A DNA stretch of 64,000 bases from Tanypteryx hageni (taxonomy: Eukaryota; Arthropoda; Insecta; Odonata; Petaluridae): the NCBI GenBank assembly GCA_028673005.1, contig CM054116.1, positions 75,046,838 through 75,110,837 on the forward strand, written 5' to 3'. This document shows, in pieces, positions 11,804-24,943 of the stretch. Under the pieces are notes generated by a model. It was not told the origin of the DNA. It ran no database searches and saw nothing but the letters and a program-made list of their open reading frames with translations. Position 1 is the stretch's first letter, and each line of letters begins with the position of its first letter. The position numbers were made by a program, and so were the translations under genes.

Positions 11804-12069
11804 CAGGGACGTACCCAGGGGGGAGGGTCCTGGGGATCCGGACATTTATGGAATCTGCGATAACCACGCTACGAACATGCTACGTTTTCTCTTGCTATGC
11901 TGCCACTTGCTGCGATGAGTTATGAGAACTAAAAACGTTATAAAAGTATCTATTATTTGAATGGGACTTTTATTTAATCAATTGCTGGAAATTGGGTTTC
12001 GGTATCAGACCCCCTTCACACCCCCCTCCTCCCCTCTCCATCCGAAATAAATTTTTGGGTACGTTCATA
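11804..12069. mobile_element. hAT-like MITE with 8-bp target duplication
   Basis: A 266-bp element. The left end reads CAGGGACGTACCC; the right end, read inverted, reads TATGAACGTACCC (10 of 13 positions shared). A perfect 8-bp direct repeat GCACTAAC flanks it at 11796-11803 and 12070-12077, as expected for hAT insertion. The interior holds a C-rich patch near 12010-12045 and no transposase remnant. The final dinucleotide differs from the usual TG, which suggests decay. Confidence 0.85.
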
Positions 12070-12077
12070 GCACTAAC

Positions 12078-13649
12078 GCAGTCGAAAGAAGGGAGAGAGA
12101 GATTACTGCACAATAATCACGTCACTGACGAATGAACGAGAAATGAATGGAATGACCGCTTCCGAGCTTCCTCCAACACTCGTGCCAACCGTGGTACGCT
12201 CATAGCAAATATGAAAGCACTGTTTGGAAGGAAACAGACGCGCCCTATCTATGAATCGAGGACAGCAGTTAATAAAAGCAAGGCTCGAATGAGTTAGGGC
12301 GAAAGAAAGAGATGAAGGGAGGAAAAAACAACAAACCGGTAACAAAGGCCGCCGCTTAGCAACACGTCTCAAGATTTCGAACTTCGCCTCCAACTAACGC
12401 GGGCGGCTCTTTTTGTTCTTGATAAGGTGAAGTATTTACTCGACATTTGCACAGGAGTCACATGCGTTTTAGATGGAAGAGAATGAAAGTCTCCCATTCA
12501 TTTCTATCTCTCTCTCCCTCTCTTCGGCTTAAGGGAATATTCACAACGTCCCCCAAAACGATTTAAGCTCCATCTTCCCGTAGAGCGAAAGACGACCTTT
12601 TTCTTAAGAAAATGAAATGCGCGAAAAATCTCTTCTTTCGACTCTTTTACGTTGTCTGACGCGAGACGCGGACGTAAATACTTTCTTTGAAGGCGAAATA
12701 AAACGAAGCATTTGTTCTCCTCCAAATATTTCCGTTTAGCCATAAACACGACAGTAAAATAGGGTATGGAGAAACAATGGGGGCGGATAAAGGGATTGTT
12801 TGGATTTTCGAAGGCGTAAAAAATATGGCAGAGATGAAAACGGGAGGAGTAATTTGCGAACAAGAAGAGAAAAACAAACCTCGATAAAAATTAATGGACG
12901 TACGCTTGTGCGGCCTCGCGCCCGCGATTCAAGTATGTTGGAAAAATCGTCTTTCGTAAAATGAAGCCCAATCTCTATAGCATGAACGAGAATACAAAAA
13001 TAGCTATTTACGTATAATAAGGATAACGAAACATTCGAGTTACAGAGACTCGGCAGTACGACGATCGACGGCGGTATTGGCATGGGAGAAGAGATTGAGC
13101 GCCGTCCAAATAGAAGGGGGAAAAAGATCTCACCGTTACTTCGTCAAGAAGTAAATTGACAAAATATTAGCGGCAGCAAGGATGATTTAGGCGAAAACGA
13201 ATCGAAAAAACCGAAGTGAATAAAAAAGTTGAAATGAAAGTACAACATTCCGAAAGAAAAAAAGCAACGACAGATCCGATAAAGAGTTACGGACCAACCT
13301 CATTTTATCCCTTTCCTCATCATCGCCACCGATACACATCTCCGCCAACTTCCTCTCATCCCAAAAACCCATCCCCAAGAACACTGTGAGACGCACGCAT
13401 TGCAATTTACGAAAATTCCTCCGAGGGAAAAAGGCCAGAAATTCGCAGCTAAGAAAAATAAGAAAAACCGTTTATTACCTCGCGTTCTCCAAAAATGTCG
13501 AAGGGTACGAAAAAATGAGATCACGGCGAGGACATTATTTACTTAATCAAAAAAACGCAAACAGTCCTCATACTTGCGCCATCTGTCGCGATGTCTCAAT
13601 CTCCTCCGACAAGGAAGAAAGTGAGATACAATGAGGGGGTGAGCGAGTA
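12078..13649. other. non-coding sequence, no gene seen
   Basis: Ordinary mixed sequence with overlapping frames of 60-119 codons on both strands and no recognised domain. No element terminus or RNA gene was found. Confidence 0.5.
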
Positions 13650-14080
13650 GGAAAATGGAGGGAGAAAGGGGGCAGAGGGAGAAAGGGGCAGAGGGAGAAA
13701 GGGGTCAGAGGGAGATAGGGGGCAGAGGAAGAAAGGGGGCAGAGAGAGGGGGTGGGATAAAAAGGTGGAAAGAGAGGTGGGAAAAGAGAGGGTGGGAAAA
13801 GAGAGGGTGTGGGAAGAGAGAGGGGGTGGGGAGAGAGGGGGGTGGGAAGAGAGGGGAGTGGGAAGAGAGGGGAGTGGGAAGAGAGGGGGGGTGGGAAGAG
13901 AGGGGGATGGGAAGAGAGGGGGGGTGGGAAGAGAGGGGGTGGGAAGAGAAGGGGGTGGGAATAGGGGAGATGGGAAGGGAGGGGGGAGGGAGGGTGGGAA
14001 GAGAGGGGGAGTGGGAAGAGAGGGGAGAGAAGGGAGAAAGGTGGAAGAGGAGAGAAGGGGAGAGAGCGAATGAGGAGAGA
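13650..14080. repeat. polypurine minisatellite tract
   Basis: Purine-rich on the + strand in two parts. About 13655-13750 is built of a roughly 17-bp unit (GGGGCAGAGGGAGAAA) in about five copies. About 13790-14030 is built of a 16-19-bp unit (GTGGGAAGAGAGGGGG) with varying G-run length. Frames of 131-222 codons on both strands come from this repeat. Confidence 0.92.
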
Positions 14081-15380
14081 AAAATGAAATGGAGTTCCAA
14101 CGCGTCAAACTTTCTCCTCCGAAATCACAAACTCATCCCGTACACTCGTATCTCCTCCTCATCCACCTCACTCCCCCTTCTCCCTTCAAGGACGCCAATA
14201 AATCCTCCCCTCGTTTTCTTTTCCGGACAACGTTATGAGCATTCCAGATCTCCCTCCAATCTTTCCTCGTATAAGGTAAGCCGAAGGGATGAAAATCTTT
14301 TCCTCCAACCTCCAAACATTTAGACCCCCTTCTCCTCCTTTCCCCGACAACAGCGACAATCTCCTCTGTACGGCATCATCATCTTATTTTTTAGACGACG
14401 CGAAAAATTCCGACGGCGCTAAGAGCCAAGGTAGGAAAAAAGATGGCCGGAGGTGAACAGGTGATAACTCAACAAGTGTATATATCGCGCTTGAAGGCCG
14501 CGCGAGTCTTCGCGAAATCCCGTCGCGCCGATGAACATCTTTTTGTAAACGACGACGCGTAGGATTTAAAATAAAAAATAAAACAAAAGATAACCGCTCG
14601 AGAGACGCTCACCGTTAGGAAAATACTCCTGCGAAACAATGGAAGGGACGGATAGCGAACGAGAGACAGAGAGAGAGAGACGAAACGGCGACACGCGAGA
14701 ACATGACAGGGCGCTCGTGGAAGCAAAGAAAAACAACAAAAAATAAACGATATTTGCCGACATTTTGACTAAGAGTTTACGAACGGATTTAACGGTTTGT
14801 AAAAAAGCTTATGAAAGGAGAAACGAAATGACGAGTGAAAAATAATTTTCGGGAAGATAGAAAATAAAGCGGGGAAAAAACCAAGTTTCTTACGAGGCTA
14901 TAAATTCTATGATGCCGAAAGGTGCGTCAGCTGTTTCTCTGGATATATAAACAAAAAAATACCAGTCGCCTCCTTTTATATGTTTTTGTCGAGAGACAAG
15001 AGTTCGGAGAGCAAGCGAAGGGTATGAATACAATGGGAGACGGGGAAGGAAAAAAAAGTCGTTAAAAATATAAGCGACTTCTTTCGGCGCCTTTGTCCCT
15101 TCCCTTTCCTCCGACATCTCGCCATTTACGACACAACGCGGTGCATTTGGGTTGATGAGCTGGCGATGATGAGCCGAAGATGATAAAAATCGTGCCTAGC
15201 GGTAAAAAATAAAAAAGCGAGAGAGAGAGAGATACGGTCTCTTCTCTCCGCCATTCTGTCGGAGGACCTATGCCAACAACACCCGTCAACCCTTGCTACG
15301 AGGGATGATAACCATCGTGCCGACATTCATCCCTCTGCGCACCGGAAGTGGGCGATAAAAAATAATAAACTTGGCAGAGG
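14081..15380. other. non-coding sequence, no gene seen
   Basis: A CT-rich patch at 14110-14350 directly follows the purine tract. The rest is mixed, with short GA runs at 14666-14682 and 15215-15230. No gene, RNA or element was recognised. Confidence 0.5.
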
Positions 15381-15500
15381 GGTGACTGGCGTGTACGGCT
15401 CCCGATGCAAAAGGGTCGCGGATTCGAATCCGGTCCCGGGTATGGAAGTACGCGATTGCTTTTGTGGCTGTTATATGGCTCATGGCAAAAGGTCGTGAAT
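15381..15500 (+). mobile_element. tRNA-derived SINE (best-preserved head)
   Basis: An A-box-like CTGGCGTGTACGG at about 15385-15398, then CTCCCGATGCAAAAGGGTCG, then a near-perfect B box GGATTCGAATCC at 15420-15431 and CCGGGTATGG. The tRNA-related part fits a tRNA 5'-half/T-arm arrangement without a paired acceptor stem. It aligns with the copies at 6375, 7411, 11345 and 52583. The end of the body is not defined; 15500 is a guess. Confidence 0.65.
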
Positions 15501-15629
15501 TTTAGTTTGGGTTCTTTATGCGGGTAAAATAAATTACTATTCTTGCTTTCTCTTGTACCCTTAAAGCATAGTAAACCGAGAGAAAATACTAATATAGTGT
15601 ACAGTAACTTTACAAGTAAAGCCGTACTA

Positions 15630-15710
15630 TACTACGTATTAACACCTTTACTAGGTAAAGCAAAAAAACTTTCACAAAAAACTTTAAAAAATTCGTTTTA
15701 CGAAATATCA
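15630..15710. repeat. interspersed repeat, copy 2 (partner at 7193)
   Basis: Colinear with 7193-7301: TACGTATTAACACCTTTAC, TAGGTA, an A-rich segment, ACTTTAAAAAATTCG and TTTACGAAAT. The relative position to the neighbouring SINE head is reversed between the two loci, so it is probably an independent element and not the SINE tail. Confidence 0.65.
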
Positions 15711-18051
15711 GTCATTTGATGACAATTTAATTGAGATTTTATGTAGAAACTAACACAGGTAGGATTATTCAAAATGACGTACAGAATTTCGCAACATACT
15801 AGATAAACAACAATGCAATACATTTTTATATAGTCGCGCAAAAACCGAATATAACGCACAAAATTTGGAAGTCCAGAATTTCAATCGAGGTTTATAAAGG
15901 AAAAGTACTTTTTGAGTACCTTAAGGACATCAAGGGTCAAGTATATCGTATTGCTTCCCGTTCGAGGGATCTAATATTAAGATTTTTCCCAAAAAAAAAA
16001 CATTTTTCTAACTAGGTTCGAAGGATAGCGAGAGAGAGAGTGTGGAAGGAAATGAGCTCTTTTTTATTGCGACGTCGATAAAAATGCCCATCCGCCACGA
16101 AGGAGTCGGCAGCGATACAAAAAAAAACAGGGAGCTACAACAAGGACAACTCCGTCCCATCTGAAATAAGAGGAGCCGGCCATTCTTCATCCCTTGGTAA
16201 AAAAAACAAATGCGATCGACCGGGATCGAGATCGAAAACCTAGAACTGATTTTTTGTGCTCCGCTCCATCCCGTTCGGAACGAAGGATTCCCCTTAATGA
16301 GGGGCCCGGCGTAAAACGGTTGCTAACCTCTCCTTTCCTTTCTTGAGAGGGTAGACGGGGGTATAATGATTTCTATATCGTTTAATCGCCTTAACCGACC
16401 CGATAATATATTACGCGGATGTCTAGGGGGTTGGGGTACGGCGGGGGCAGGGAGGGGGGGGAACGGCGGGGATGAGGGTCGTTCAATAGGCGGGGCGGCG
16501 CGAGAGGTAGAGGGCGGATACGACTTCGGCCGGCAATTAGCGTAATTGCCGTGGTTACCCAGTTACATCGCCCGACGCTTACCTCCAGTCACGACATGGA
16601 AATCACGGGGCGCTGAAAAGACGCCGTGTTCCTTAAATATGCAACAAAAAAAGTTGTTATAAAGCGCGTCGAAGAAGGGGTTTTGTTTTTTTTAATTCGT
16701 TCGATCTCATCGATTCGATTTTGCTTTTTTTTTGAAGCGCACGTACAAACGTTCCATTTTGTCTCGTCTCGAGTTTGACGTTTCGTTTTTTTTTTCGGCG
16801 TGGGGAGAGACAGGTCCAACCCTAATAACCTGGACGTGGAGGCTTTTAAGAAGCTTCTCATTATAAGCGAGAAAGAGGCGGAGTGGGGTGGGAGAGGGAA
16901 GATGCTTTATAAAAAAATGAAATGTTGCGGCAAGTTGGCGACGCGAGGCCGGAGAGTTTGAAAAACAAAAGATGACGGCGCAAAAGCTCTCCGGCGCTGG
17001 ATGATAGTTGCGCAGGGAAAAAAATTGAAAACAATTAACGGGATGAAAGACGTCGCAAAAAAAGAGGAGAATCGGATGACGGCAAACGTTTACGAGATTG
17101 CGATGTGGAAAATACCGGGGATTAACGTCTCTCCGGCGTTCGATGGGCGATTTTCGCGGATTACGCGCCGTGGACGGATGCGAAACAGCCGGCCAGCATT
17201 CGCCGTTCCCTCTCTCTAGTATCTTCGAGAGATTTTGTCGTCGGTCGAGCGAACATCTCATGTTTGTAATGCAGTCTGTAAAAAAAAACTTAAAGAGCGC
17301 GAAATTTGCAGCCGCCGACGACGACGAGAAACTAAAGTTCTAGAGAGGAGGACGAGCTTTTGATTTATTGGGTCGTAAAGGTTGGAAAATTCATAAAACG
17401 CCTACGTTCCAGCCATTGAAAGCAAGAAATTCAACAACCCTACCAGAAAATGTCTTAATCTTCTCTCCTATCGAATGGCAAGAGGGCTTGATGTACTTCG
17501 TGACCAGTTACAAGGCAGTGACAAAAATTCACCCAAAGAAACCTAGTCTTGATAAAAATTAATTCTGAACCAAGAAATTACAGTGCAGTATTCTGAGGAG
17601 AGTCACGTTGTCGACAATTCAAGACAATATTTTTTTCCAGTTTAATATAAATGGCAAAGGTAATTACTAATGGGCTCGCCAAGATCTCAGAAGCACAAAA
17701 AAGCTGCACTCAGATAAGGCCTTATAGCTCACCTGAATGGGTTCTCGGATAGAAGGCCATAAACGAAGACCCGGCGAACTACTAACTACAACGCTTACGA
17801 AGGAGGAAAAAATAATTACCACGGGACTGCTCATTACGTTTTAAAAAGAATTTTTCGCACCAAGCGATATTCTTGATTAAGATTCAGTATTTATTACAAA
17901 AGATTGACTCTAACGTCTGTATATTTTTAAAATTACTTCACAAACTGCGCTGGGTTAAAACGCAACATTTTATGCAATTCCTCTTATGACAAACAATTAT
18001 AATATTATAAGATAACTCACCGACCCCACCAATTCAAACATAATAGAACAA
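15711..18051. other. non-coding sequence with one G-rich block
   Basis: No gene recognised. A 184-codon minus frame covers 16707-17261 without recognisable domains. A G-rich block lies at 16426-16460 and is listed separately. AT-rich from 17350 onward. Confidence 0.5.
16426..16460 (+). other. candidate G-quadruplex sequence
   Basis: Consecutive G runs of 5, 4, 5, 3 and 8 are separated by loops of 1-5 nt. This satisfies the usual four-run G-quadruplex pattern. Only the sequence pattern is seen; folding and function are inference. Confidence 0.6.
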
Positions 18052-18123
18052 ATAATGAAAGGATAACTTTGTAGTTTCCACAACCACAAAGTTGTGGAAA
18101 CTACAAAGTTATCCTTTCATTAT
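18052..18123. repeat. perfect 33-bp inverted repeat (hairpin)
   Basis: Arm 18052-18084 is the exact reverse complement of 18091-18123. All 33 positions pair around the 6-nt loop CACAAA; pairing fails at the next base (18051/18124). The core is CTTTGTAGTTTCCACAAC. No family was recognised. Perfect arms imply recent origin, purifying constraint or an assembly fold-back artefact. Confidence 0.95.
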
Positions 18124-20674
18124 GAGTAAATTCAACAAAGTTGAGCCTGACCTCATTAATTATATATATAATAATAGAACAATTTTCACTAACCGATAGC
18201 ATCTGACTACTTTTAACAAATAAGCTTTGCACGAAAACTTGGACAACGACGCAAGAGAAAGATTCAGCGTTGGCTGGAAAATAGAGTTTCAAAAGTAATG
18301 CAATTTCAATTTACTAACTTAATATCTAACACACATTAACTACAACTGTTTGGCCACAAAATATCTGTTAATATTTTTAGTAGTTTAACTTAAGTCTTAA
18401 GTTTTCAAAATTGTTTACAAAACAATTTTCATTATTTATTGTTATTAATTTTGATCTTCAAATACCCTTGGGACTTACAAAGTAAGAGCGAATTATCGCT
18501 ATAAAACTTAATTATAATGCAGAAAATTCTCGCGGTGTAGCAAAGGTCAGCGCAAAGTTTGAAAAAGCCATTTATGGTTAAACAAGGCGGCCTTCATTTG
18601 TTAAAACGAAGAGTTCTAACATGTTGTGACTGATGAATTTGAACAAGGCGTTGCCACGTCCACTCGCAGTATTTTGAATCGATTAGATACTGGTGTATAT
18701 GTTTTTTTTTTATTTGCTTCTACAGCTTTACAGTTATATCCATTATAAACAGCTTACGATAAAATGTAACAAATCGAAATTATAGATTTACTTTTGGAAA
18801 ATCCCGTATATTCACCATGAAGGAACAGAGGACACGCTCCGATGGTGAGAGGCATGCGATGTGGAAAATGCGGTGGGAAAGAAAGTCGAGTACACGCATG
18901 TGGGTAGAGTTAGATTGAGGAAAAGAATGGGATTTGAATAGCGTCATCATTTCCATGGAAGTCGACGTGAGAAAACGGCTTGTGTTAACCTTTCCCGACG
19001 ACGCTAATGCATAGCCAAGAAGGATGGAATGTCTTCCGCGACAAACACTTCCACAGTAACTTATGGCACCGACGTCGCGCGAGACAATATTAATCTTTAC
19101 TCACCTTTAAAATATACGAAATTTTCGATACTTTCCCTGAGAGAAGACAGTTTGAATACATTTCCTAACGTCTCACGGGATTCATGACGAAAAAATAACA
19201 CGTCAAGACCTAAAAATTGCTCTTTTCGAGGAACGTGGAAAAAATCGCAAAACGATAATTACACCTTAATTTAACGGTTCACACGAATTTTGATGTGATT
19301 TCCATTCGCGCAGGCAGAAGTCGAGTTACCGCGACATGGGGTCATGTTTCGAGCCCAAGACACTAACGGAAGACCTTCACCAAACGTAACCGCAAACAAA
19401 CGACAAACGCGAAAAAAGAATTATGAAAACCTCTCTCGCTCACTCGACGCAAAGCCATTTATAATACACCATAATTCAATTAATTCCGAGAGGCTATTTA
19501 AAAAAGGCAAACAATGACTATTCGAAGAGAACAAACATCAGAAGAAGGATACATACATGTCTATTTTTATTTCCAGCAGGAGCATATGTCAACAGCCTTG
19601 TGTGAGAGGAATGGAGCATAATAAGTTTGCTGGAACTAGCTGATTCACGGTCGTGAGCATAGATAAATTCCATTAGCCGGTCAATGGCAGTTTTTTCTCT
19701 TTGCTTCCGCGAAAGAATGATCAAATACGATGGAGAGGGATAAGCTCAGAGTTTCCTGAGATAGCAAAAAAGCCAGATGGCGAGGTAATGACAAAAAACA
19801 CCATTTCAGACGCATCCTTCGTGCGAAGTCTTTCGTCCCGTGCATTATAGAAAATGCACTCTGCATTAAAGGGATTCTTCTCGACGCAAAAAAGCGATTT
19901 TTTCCATCTTTTTCGATTTTTTTAGAGAAATGAGGTTCAGGAGAAAATAAAACAAATGGAGATCTAATTTATTTCGCTTATTTTTTTTAGCTTTCGATGG
20001 CCGATTATTAAGAACGTCGATGTTGAAGGTAAATAAAAAGGGCTACAATTTAACACGCTTTCCGACGGCAAGGGAGTCGCCTTTCGTGAGAAGTGCCAAG
20101 TTTAACGAATTAACTTCGACATAATAATTTCGACGAGGATTAAATTATACAGTTACTGCAAAGGGGACACTCGCTCGGTTGGGATGGACACTGGGAGTTA
20201 AATGCTCATGTAGTTAAAAAGCAGGTCAAACTCGGTTCCATGACATTTTAAGCTTTCGTTTGGAGAGCGGCAGAACGCCTAGTAATCAATGAGCTATATA
20301 ATATATAGCGTGACTGAACTGGACCTACATGACGAATTCGGTATGCAAATTTTTGTAATCCGAGGCACAGAAGGAACACCTTTTATTAATAAATAGATCG
20401 GTAGTCGTGCCAAAAAATTAACAAAAACTGTGGATCTCGATTTGTATATTTTTAATTTCAAGAATTTGCTATTTTGCCGTATAAAAGATTGATCACTAAA
20501 ATTATAACTAGCTGAAAACCGGTCGATACAAAGTAATTTCTCGACCGTATAATCAAATAAATGGATATACACCAGACAAAAAAGTCAATAACGTAATTAT
20601 AAACACATGACCGTAAAAAAGCCTTCGTTTAATTTGGGACAGAATTTCCGTTGCAATAAAAAAATCCCTTAAAC
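18124..20674. other. AT-rich non-coding sequence
   Basis: AT-rich with no frame above about 92 codons and no recognised protein. A near-palindrome GCTATATAATATATAGC lies around 20292-20308. No RNA gene was found. Confidence 0.5.
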
Positions 20675-20896
20675 CAGGGATTCTCAACCTCATCGCGTTC
20701 ACGGACCACCCAGCAGAGCTGAATATAACTATGGGCCACAAGGAACCACGTTTCTATAGTTGGGATATATTTTCTTTCAACCATTTTGGATCTCTGGTAA
20801 ACATCCATCTTCATCACTTTATCTTCTAGCTTGATTTTTAGTCGCTGACACGAACCACTTACAGCAACTACGCGGATCAAAGATCAAAAAACCTCG
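20675..20896. mobile_element. probable hAT-like MITE, degenerate right end
   Basis: The left end CAGGGATTCTCAACCT is a typical hAT terminus and matches the elements at 30523 and 35308. The preceding 8 bp CCTTAAAC (20667-20674) recur as CCTAAAAC at 20897-20904 (7 of 8), which suggests the right boundary. The right terminus itself does not mirror the left. The boundary is tentative. Confidence 0.5.
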
Positions 20897-20904
20897 CCTA
20901 AAAC

Positions 20905-23900
20905 GAATCTTTCCGAATAACAAAAAAACCGTAACACGGGACAACCGAGCAACAAAGCCCAAAAAAATGAATCCAAATATCAAAAGCTATGTCGAAAAAA
21001 AGCCTTCCGCGGTGACACCTAGCGTTAAGGCTTCCCCAAACAAAACCCAGTCCTTTCTCTCTTCCATTGACCCACCCCTCACGACCCCAAGAGGATAAAG
21101 GGTGGGGGGAGGGGCACCGCGAATAAAGCCATTCCATCAGAAGGGGAGCGAGAAGAGAGAGAGAACAAGATTACAGGAGGGTAAAAGAGTCATGGGGAAG
21201 ACAAGGGGAGAAAGAGACGAGGCAGAAACCGACTCATTCACTCCACCCCCATTCTCTCCCCGCCCTTCCCCCATCCAAAGCTCCCGATTTCCATTCCAAA
21301 ATCGAACGTTAACAAGAAAGAGCGAAGAGGGGGAGAGGGAAGAGGGGATTATAAAAGGGAGAGCGAAGAGAGATACGGAGTATAAAAGGAACCGGATGAA
21401 AAACGGAGAGGATCCTTTCGTTTGGCAAGACTTGGCATTGAAGGGAACGTGCCTGGAATCGCGCCTCCCCACTCCACCTCTTTCTACCAGAGACGCCGCC
21501 CGCCTTCCACCTCCCTCTCTCTATCTTCTGCCAGCCTTGATTACTTGAGTACAAGCAGAAAGAGCCGATTTTAACGAGCCGACAACCTCCTCCCACGCGA
21601 CCCAACCAACCCTCTTCGTAACCTCCCTTCCCCATCCTCTTCACCCTGACGCTTTAATCCCACCTCCGCATTCTTAAATCTCTCCTCCCTTCCCCCACCC
21701 TCCTGATCCGCCCTCCCTCTAACCCTCCTCCGACCGAAATCATCCGACGAGAAAAATAAAAGGAGTAACCCGAGGAGAAAATAAACTTTTTCCAACGTTC
21801 CGACGCCTCCGCTGCTCCCCACACCCCCCAACCCTTTGGAAGAAGATAGCCGAGAATGCGCGTGAGATATCGCCGTTTCTCGAGAGATGGCGAGGCAAAG
21901 AAACGTCTCTCTGGGATGTCGGGACGTCCGCTAGATACGATATATGGAGGAACGGGAATAACGCGCCGGTTTTCTCTCTCTCTTTTGTTACCTCGAGCGG
22001 TATGTGTATCTGGGAGAGGAGGGGGAATGACACCTACTCGTGACCTGTTACGTACTTAGAGAACAAATTCTCTCAAAGAGTCCTTTCCGCTAGAGAGAGA
22101 TGGAAAAGGGGACCCCGCACCGTGCGCGCGTTCCTCACTTCTGTACCCTCGCGTGATTGCCGACGCAACGGTTGGGGAGGAGAGGGCATGAGGAAAGAGG
22201 GGGAGAGCGAAATAGAACCGCCGGCGTTTGGAAAGAAACGCCTTAATTTACGAGTCGGATCCACGGATCCGCTACGATTTTTTTTATTCCTCCCGCGAGA
22301 GGGATATGAGAGATTAAAGGGATTTGCTCCGGGGAAATAAACCGGACAGATAAGCCCTTCGCGCCGTTTGCTTCACTCCTCGCTTGTAACTATCCTACAT
22401 TAACACGGCGATCGTGTACCCCATCCCTAAATGCCGATCGCGGCAAAGGTTTTCGGGCGACGGAATGATTTACCGCGCAAGGATAAAAAATACACATGGT
22501 CGGAGGAAACGGAAAAGCCGTTTTTTTTTACTGTCAGCGGCCGTAAAATGCCACCGTGCCGAGGCTGGAAACTACGCGCTTTATTCCCTTGCACTTTTCG
22601 CAGCCCGCCGCCGCGAACACATCGTCCGTAACGGGACGCTTTTAGCCCGTCCAATTTCAACAAACGAAACGGGTCGTTTCGCTGATCTTCCCGAACCGTC
22701 GGGGATGGATGCGGTTCGCCTGAAATGTCCGTCTGAGGAGATTCGCAATCTTTCCCGAAGATTAATCACTCGAATTCGCAAATCGCTTCGTCATCGTTAT
22801 ATATAAATATATAAACAGGCCATAGCGGGATGAATCCATAAATTTTATTCATATTCAATTAAACAAAAAGTTATGTAACCGGTAAAAGAGGGGGCGGGTT
22901 CTTTTTGATATTTTTTCTCGCGATAACAGCACGAAGAGAAGCGCCTTCTCGGAACCAATTACTCGTTATCTCGGGGTGCGAAAATAACGAAAAAACCGAC
23001 CTCCCCTTCCCCCTAAACGGGGTCACGGATAAAAAAGTGACAATTCAGATAAAATGATGCGCCTAATCTTTTGGTATCGCGAACCCACGAAAAGTTGGAC
23101 GGAGGTCGTCTGGGTGTGGTGATTGCGCCGGGGCGGAAGAGGAGGGACTTGGAGATTGAGGAGAGAAACAACTCTTCCCAGCGCAGATCTCGCCCGCAAA
23201 TACCAACATCCCTCCTCGCTTCTTTTTCACGCACTTTGAACCGCGCTCATCCCTCGGCCGTCTTCACGCACGCACCCGCACGCACCCGCACGCGCACCGA
23301 CACGCACTCACAAAATAAACAAAACGAAAAGCCGTTAAAAGCCGGATGGCCTCCGGGAGCATGGAGCCAGACAATGGCAACCATTCGTCCCGAGGCTCAG
23401 ACGAGCTTTATAAAACCATAAAGGCGGACTCAGACCGCCGAGATGAGGAAGAACTTTACCCTTTACGACGTCACTTTCGTAAAAAAGGGAAGAGAAAGAA
23501 AAAATGCCGATGGGATGAGAGTTTAGAAGATGCTTCGGGAGGCGCCCTCAGAGGAGACTGGATGGCGGATATTCCCCACTCTCCTCCCTGCCGGTACCAA
23601 AAGCAGACCGAATTACGGTCCCGGAAGGAGATATTCCGGATTCGGCTTTAGAGTAAATATTTCTCTGGATATTATTAAAAATACGAGAAGAGTCCGATAA
23701 AAAAATCTGTAGATACGACGCGACTTTGCATAAAGTGCCGGGATACTAATATCAATAAACGGTCAAGCGCTGCCTCGAAAGGTCGATTATGGCTGCGTGA
23801 CAAGAGATGAGATGGGGAAAATAAAACGAAAATATGGAATATTATATGAACTTTGACGATAAGAATTTCGTTCCTGGCTTCGATTATTTTAATTTTTCTA

Positions 23901-24785
23901 CCTCTCAATATATATTTATCTTGAGTCCACCGATAAAACCGGTCGAAGATTTCAGCGTCCGTCATTTAGCGATAGGGCAGTGATGATTCTTTATCAGTGA
24001 TTAGAAGTCGTGGATACACGCGAAGAATGATTTCTAGCATAGATCGAACGGAAATAAATGTCAAGTGGAATGTAAATGCCAGCTTGGAAACCTTTGTCAT
24101 CTCGACTAATGCATCCAGAGGCGAACGCACTCGAAAGTCATTATTGCACTCCGGTGCGAAACTTCGGTCGAGAGGAAGCCTCCTTCAACTGCGCTTGGTT
24201 CGAGCGCTATGCATAAATTTAAGTGCATTTGTGCAAAATTACACCCTCCCTCCTCCAGAAAACCTTAATTAAAACCCGCGGGTTCGCTCCGATTCGCCCA
24301 ACATCTGCAACGCCCGAAACGCTTTCGTAAAGGACTTCCTGATTAAACCCGTAAATACACACGCGAGGGCGCTCTCTCGGTACGCTAAGAGGCAAGCACC
24401 TTCGGCGGAGCACTTCGAGCAAAGAGGTTTGGTACAGAGGGAGGGAAGCCAAGGACGCAACATTACCATTTCTTCTCCGTCCCTCCTACCTAGCTTTTCT
24501 AGCATCACGGAAGCAGGGAGAGGCGCATGAACGGTCGGTTCTAGCGTCTCTCTCCTATCCGATGGATGACGGATGCTTGGGAAGGAGCGAGAGAGGATTC
24601 TCAATTGCGCAATGGCCTCATCTCTCGCCCCGAGCTCGACATTCTGTGGCGCGACGTGCAAAAGGTCACCACGCCAGCAATGACTCCGTTTCCTTCTTGG
24701 AAACATAAGAGGTCAGAGGAAGGAAAAAATGGGAAGAAGGAAGAGAGAGAGATAAAGCCGAATAAGAGAGCAATAAATGAATTAC
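20905..24785. other. non-coding sequence with C-rich and CA-rich patches
   Basis: No gene recognised. A pyrimidine-rich patch at about 21470-21740 explains several open minus-strand frames. Three overlapping frames on both strands at 22414-22806 (66-130 codons) have no recognisable domain. An imperfect 10-bp repeat (CGCACCCGCA) lies at 23266-23308. Confidence 0.5.
23266..23308. repeat. short CGCACCCGCA tandem repeat
   Basis: Two to three copies of a 10-bp CGCACCCGCA unit plus degenerate CA/CG-rich sequence. A simple repeat without evident function. Confidence 0.75.
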
Positions 24786-24787
24786 AC

Positions 24788-24813
24788 AGAGAGAGAGAGA
24801 GATATATATATAC
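24788..24813. repeat. (GA)n(TA)n microsatellite
   Basis: About seven GA units followed by a TATATATATA run. A compound dinucleotide microsatellite. Confidence 0.9.
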
Positions 24814-24943
24814 AGAGGGCACCAGGCGACGAAACTCTCCTATCATTGAAACAGCGAGGCGGTCTTTCCGGATGCTGCGATCTCTGGATTTTTAACACGC
24901 TCCTTTTTTTCCTTTGCCACCGCTGCCACTCTCGCTGATGAGT

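Noticed and set aside
13596..14323. 170-222-codon frames on both strands
   Set aside because: Gly/Arg/Glu-rich on + and Pro/Leu/Ser-rich on -, produced by the 17-bp polypurine minisatellite.
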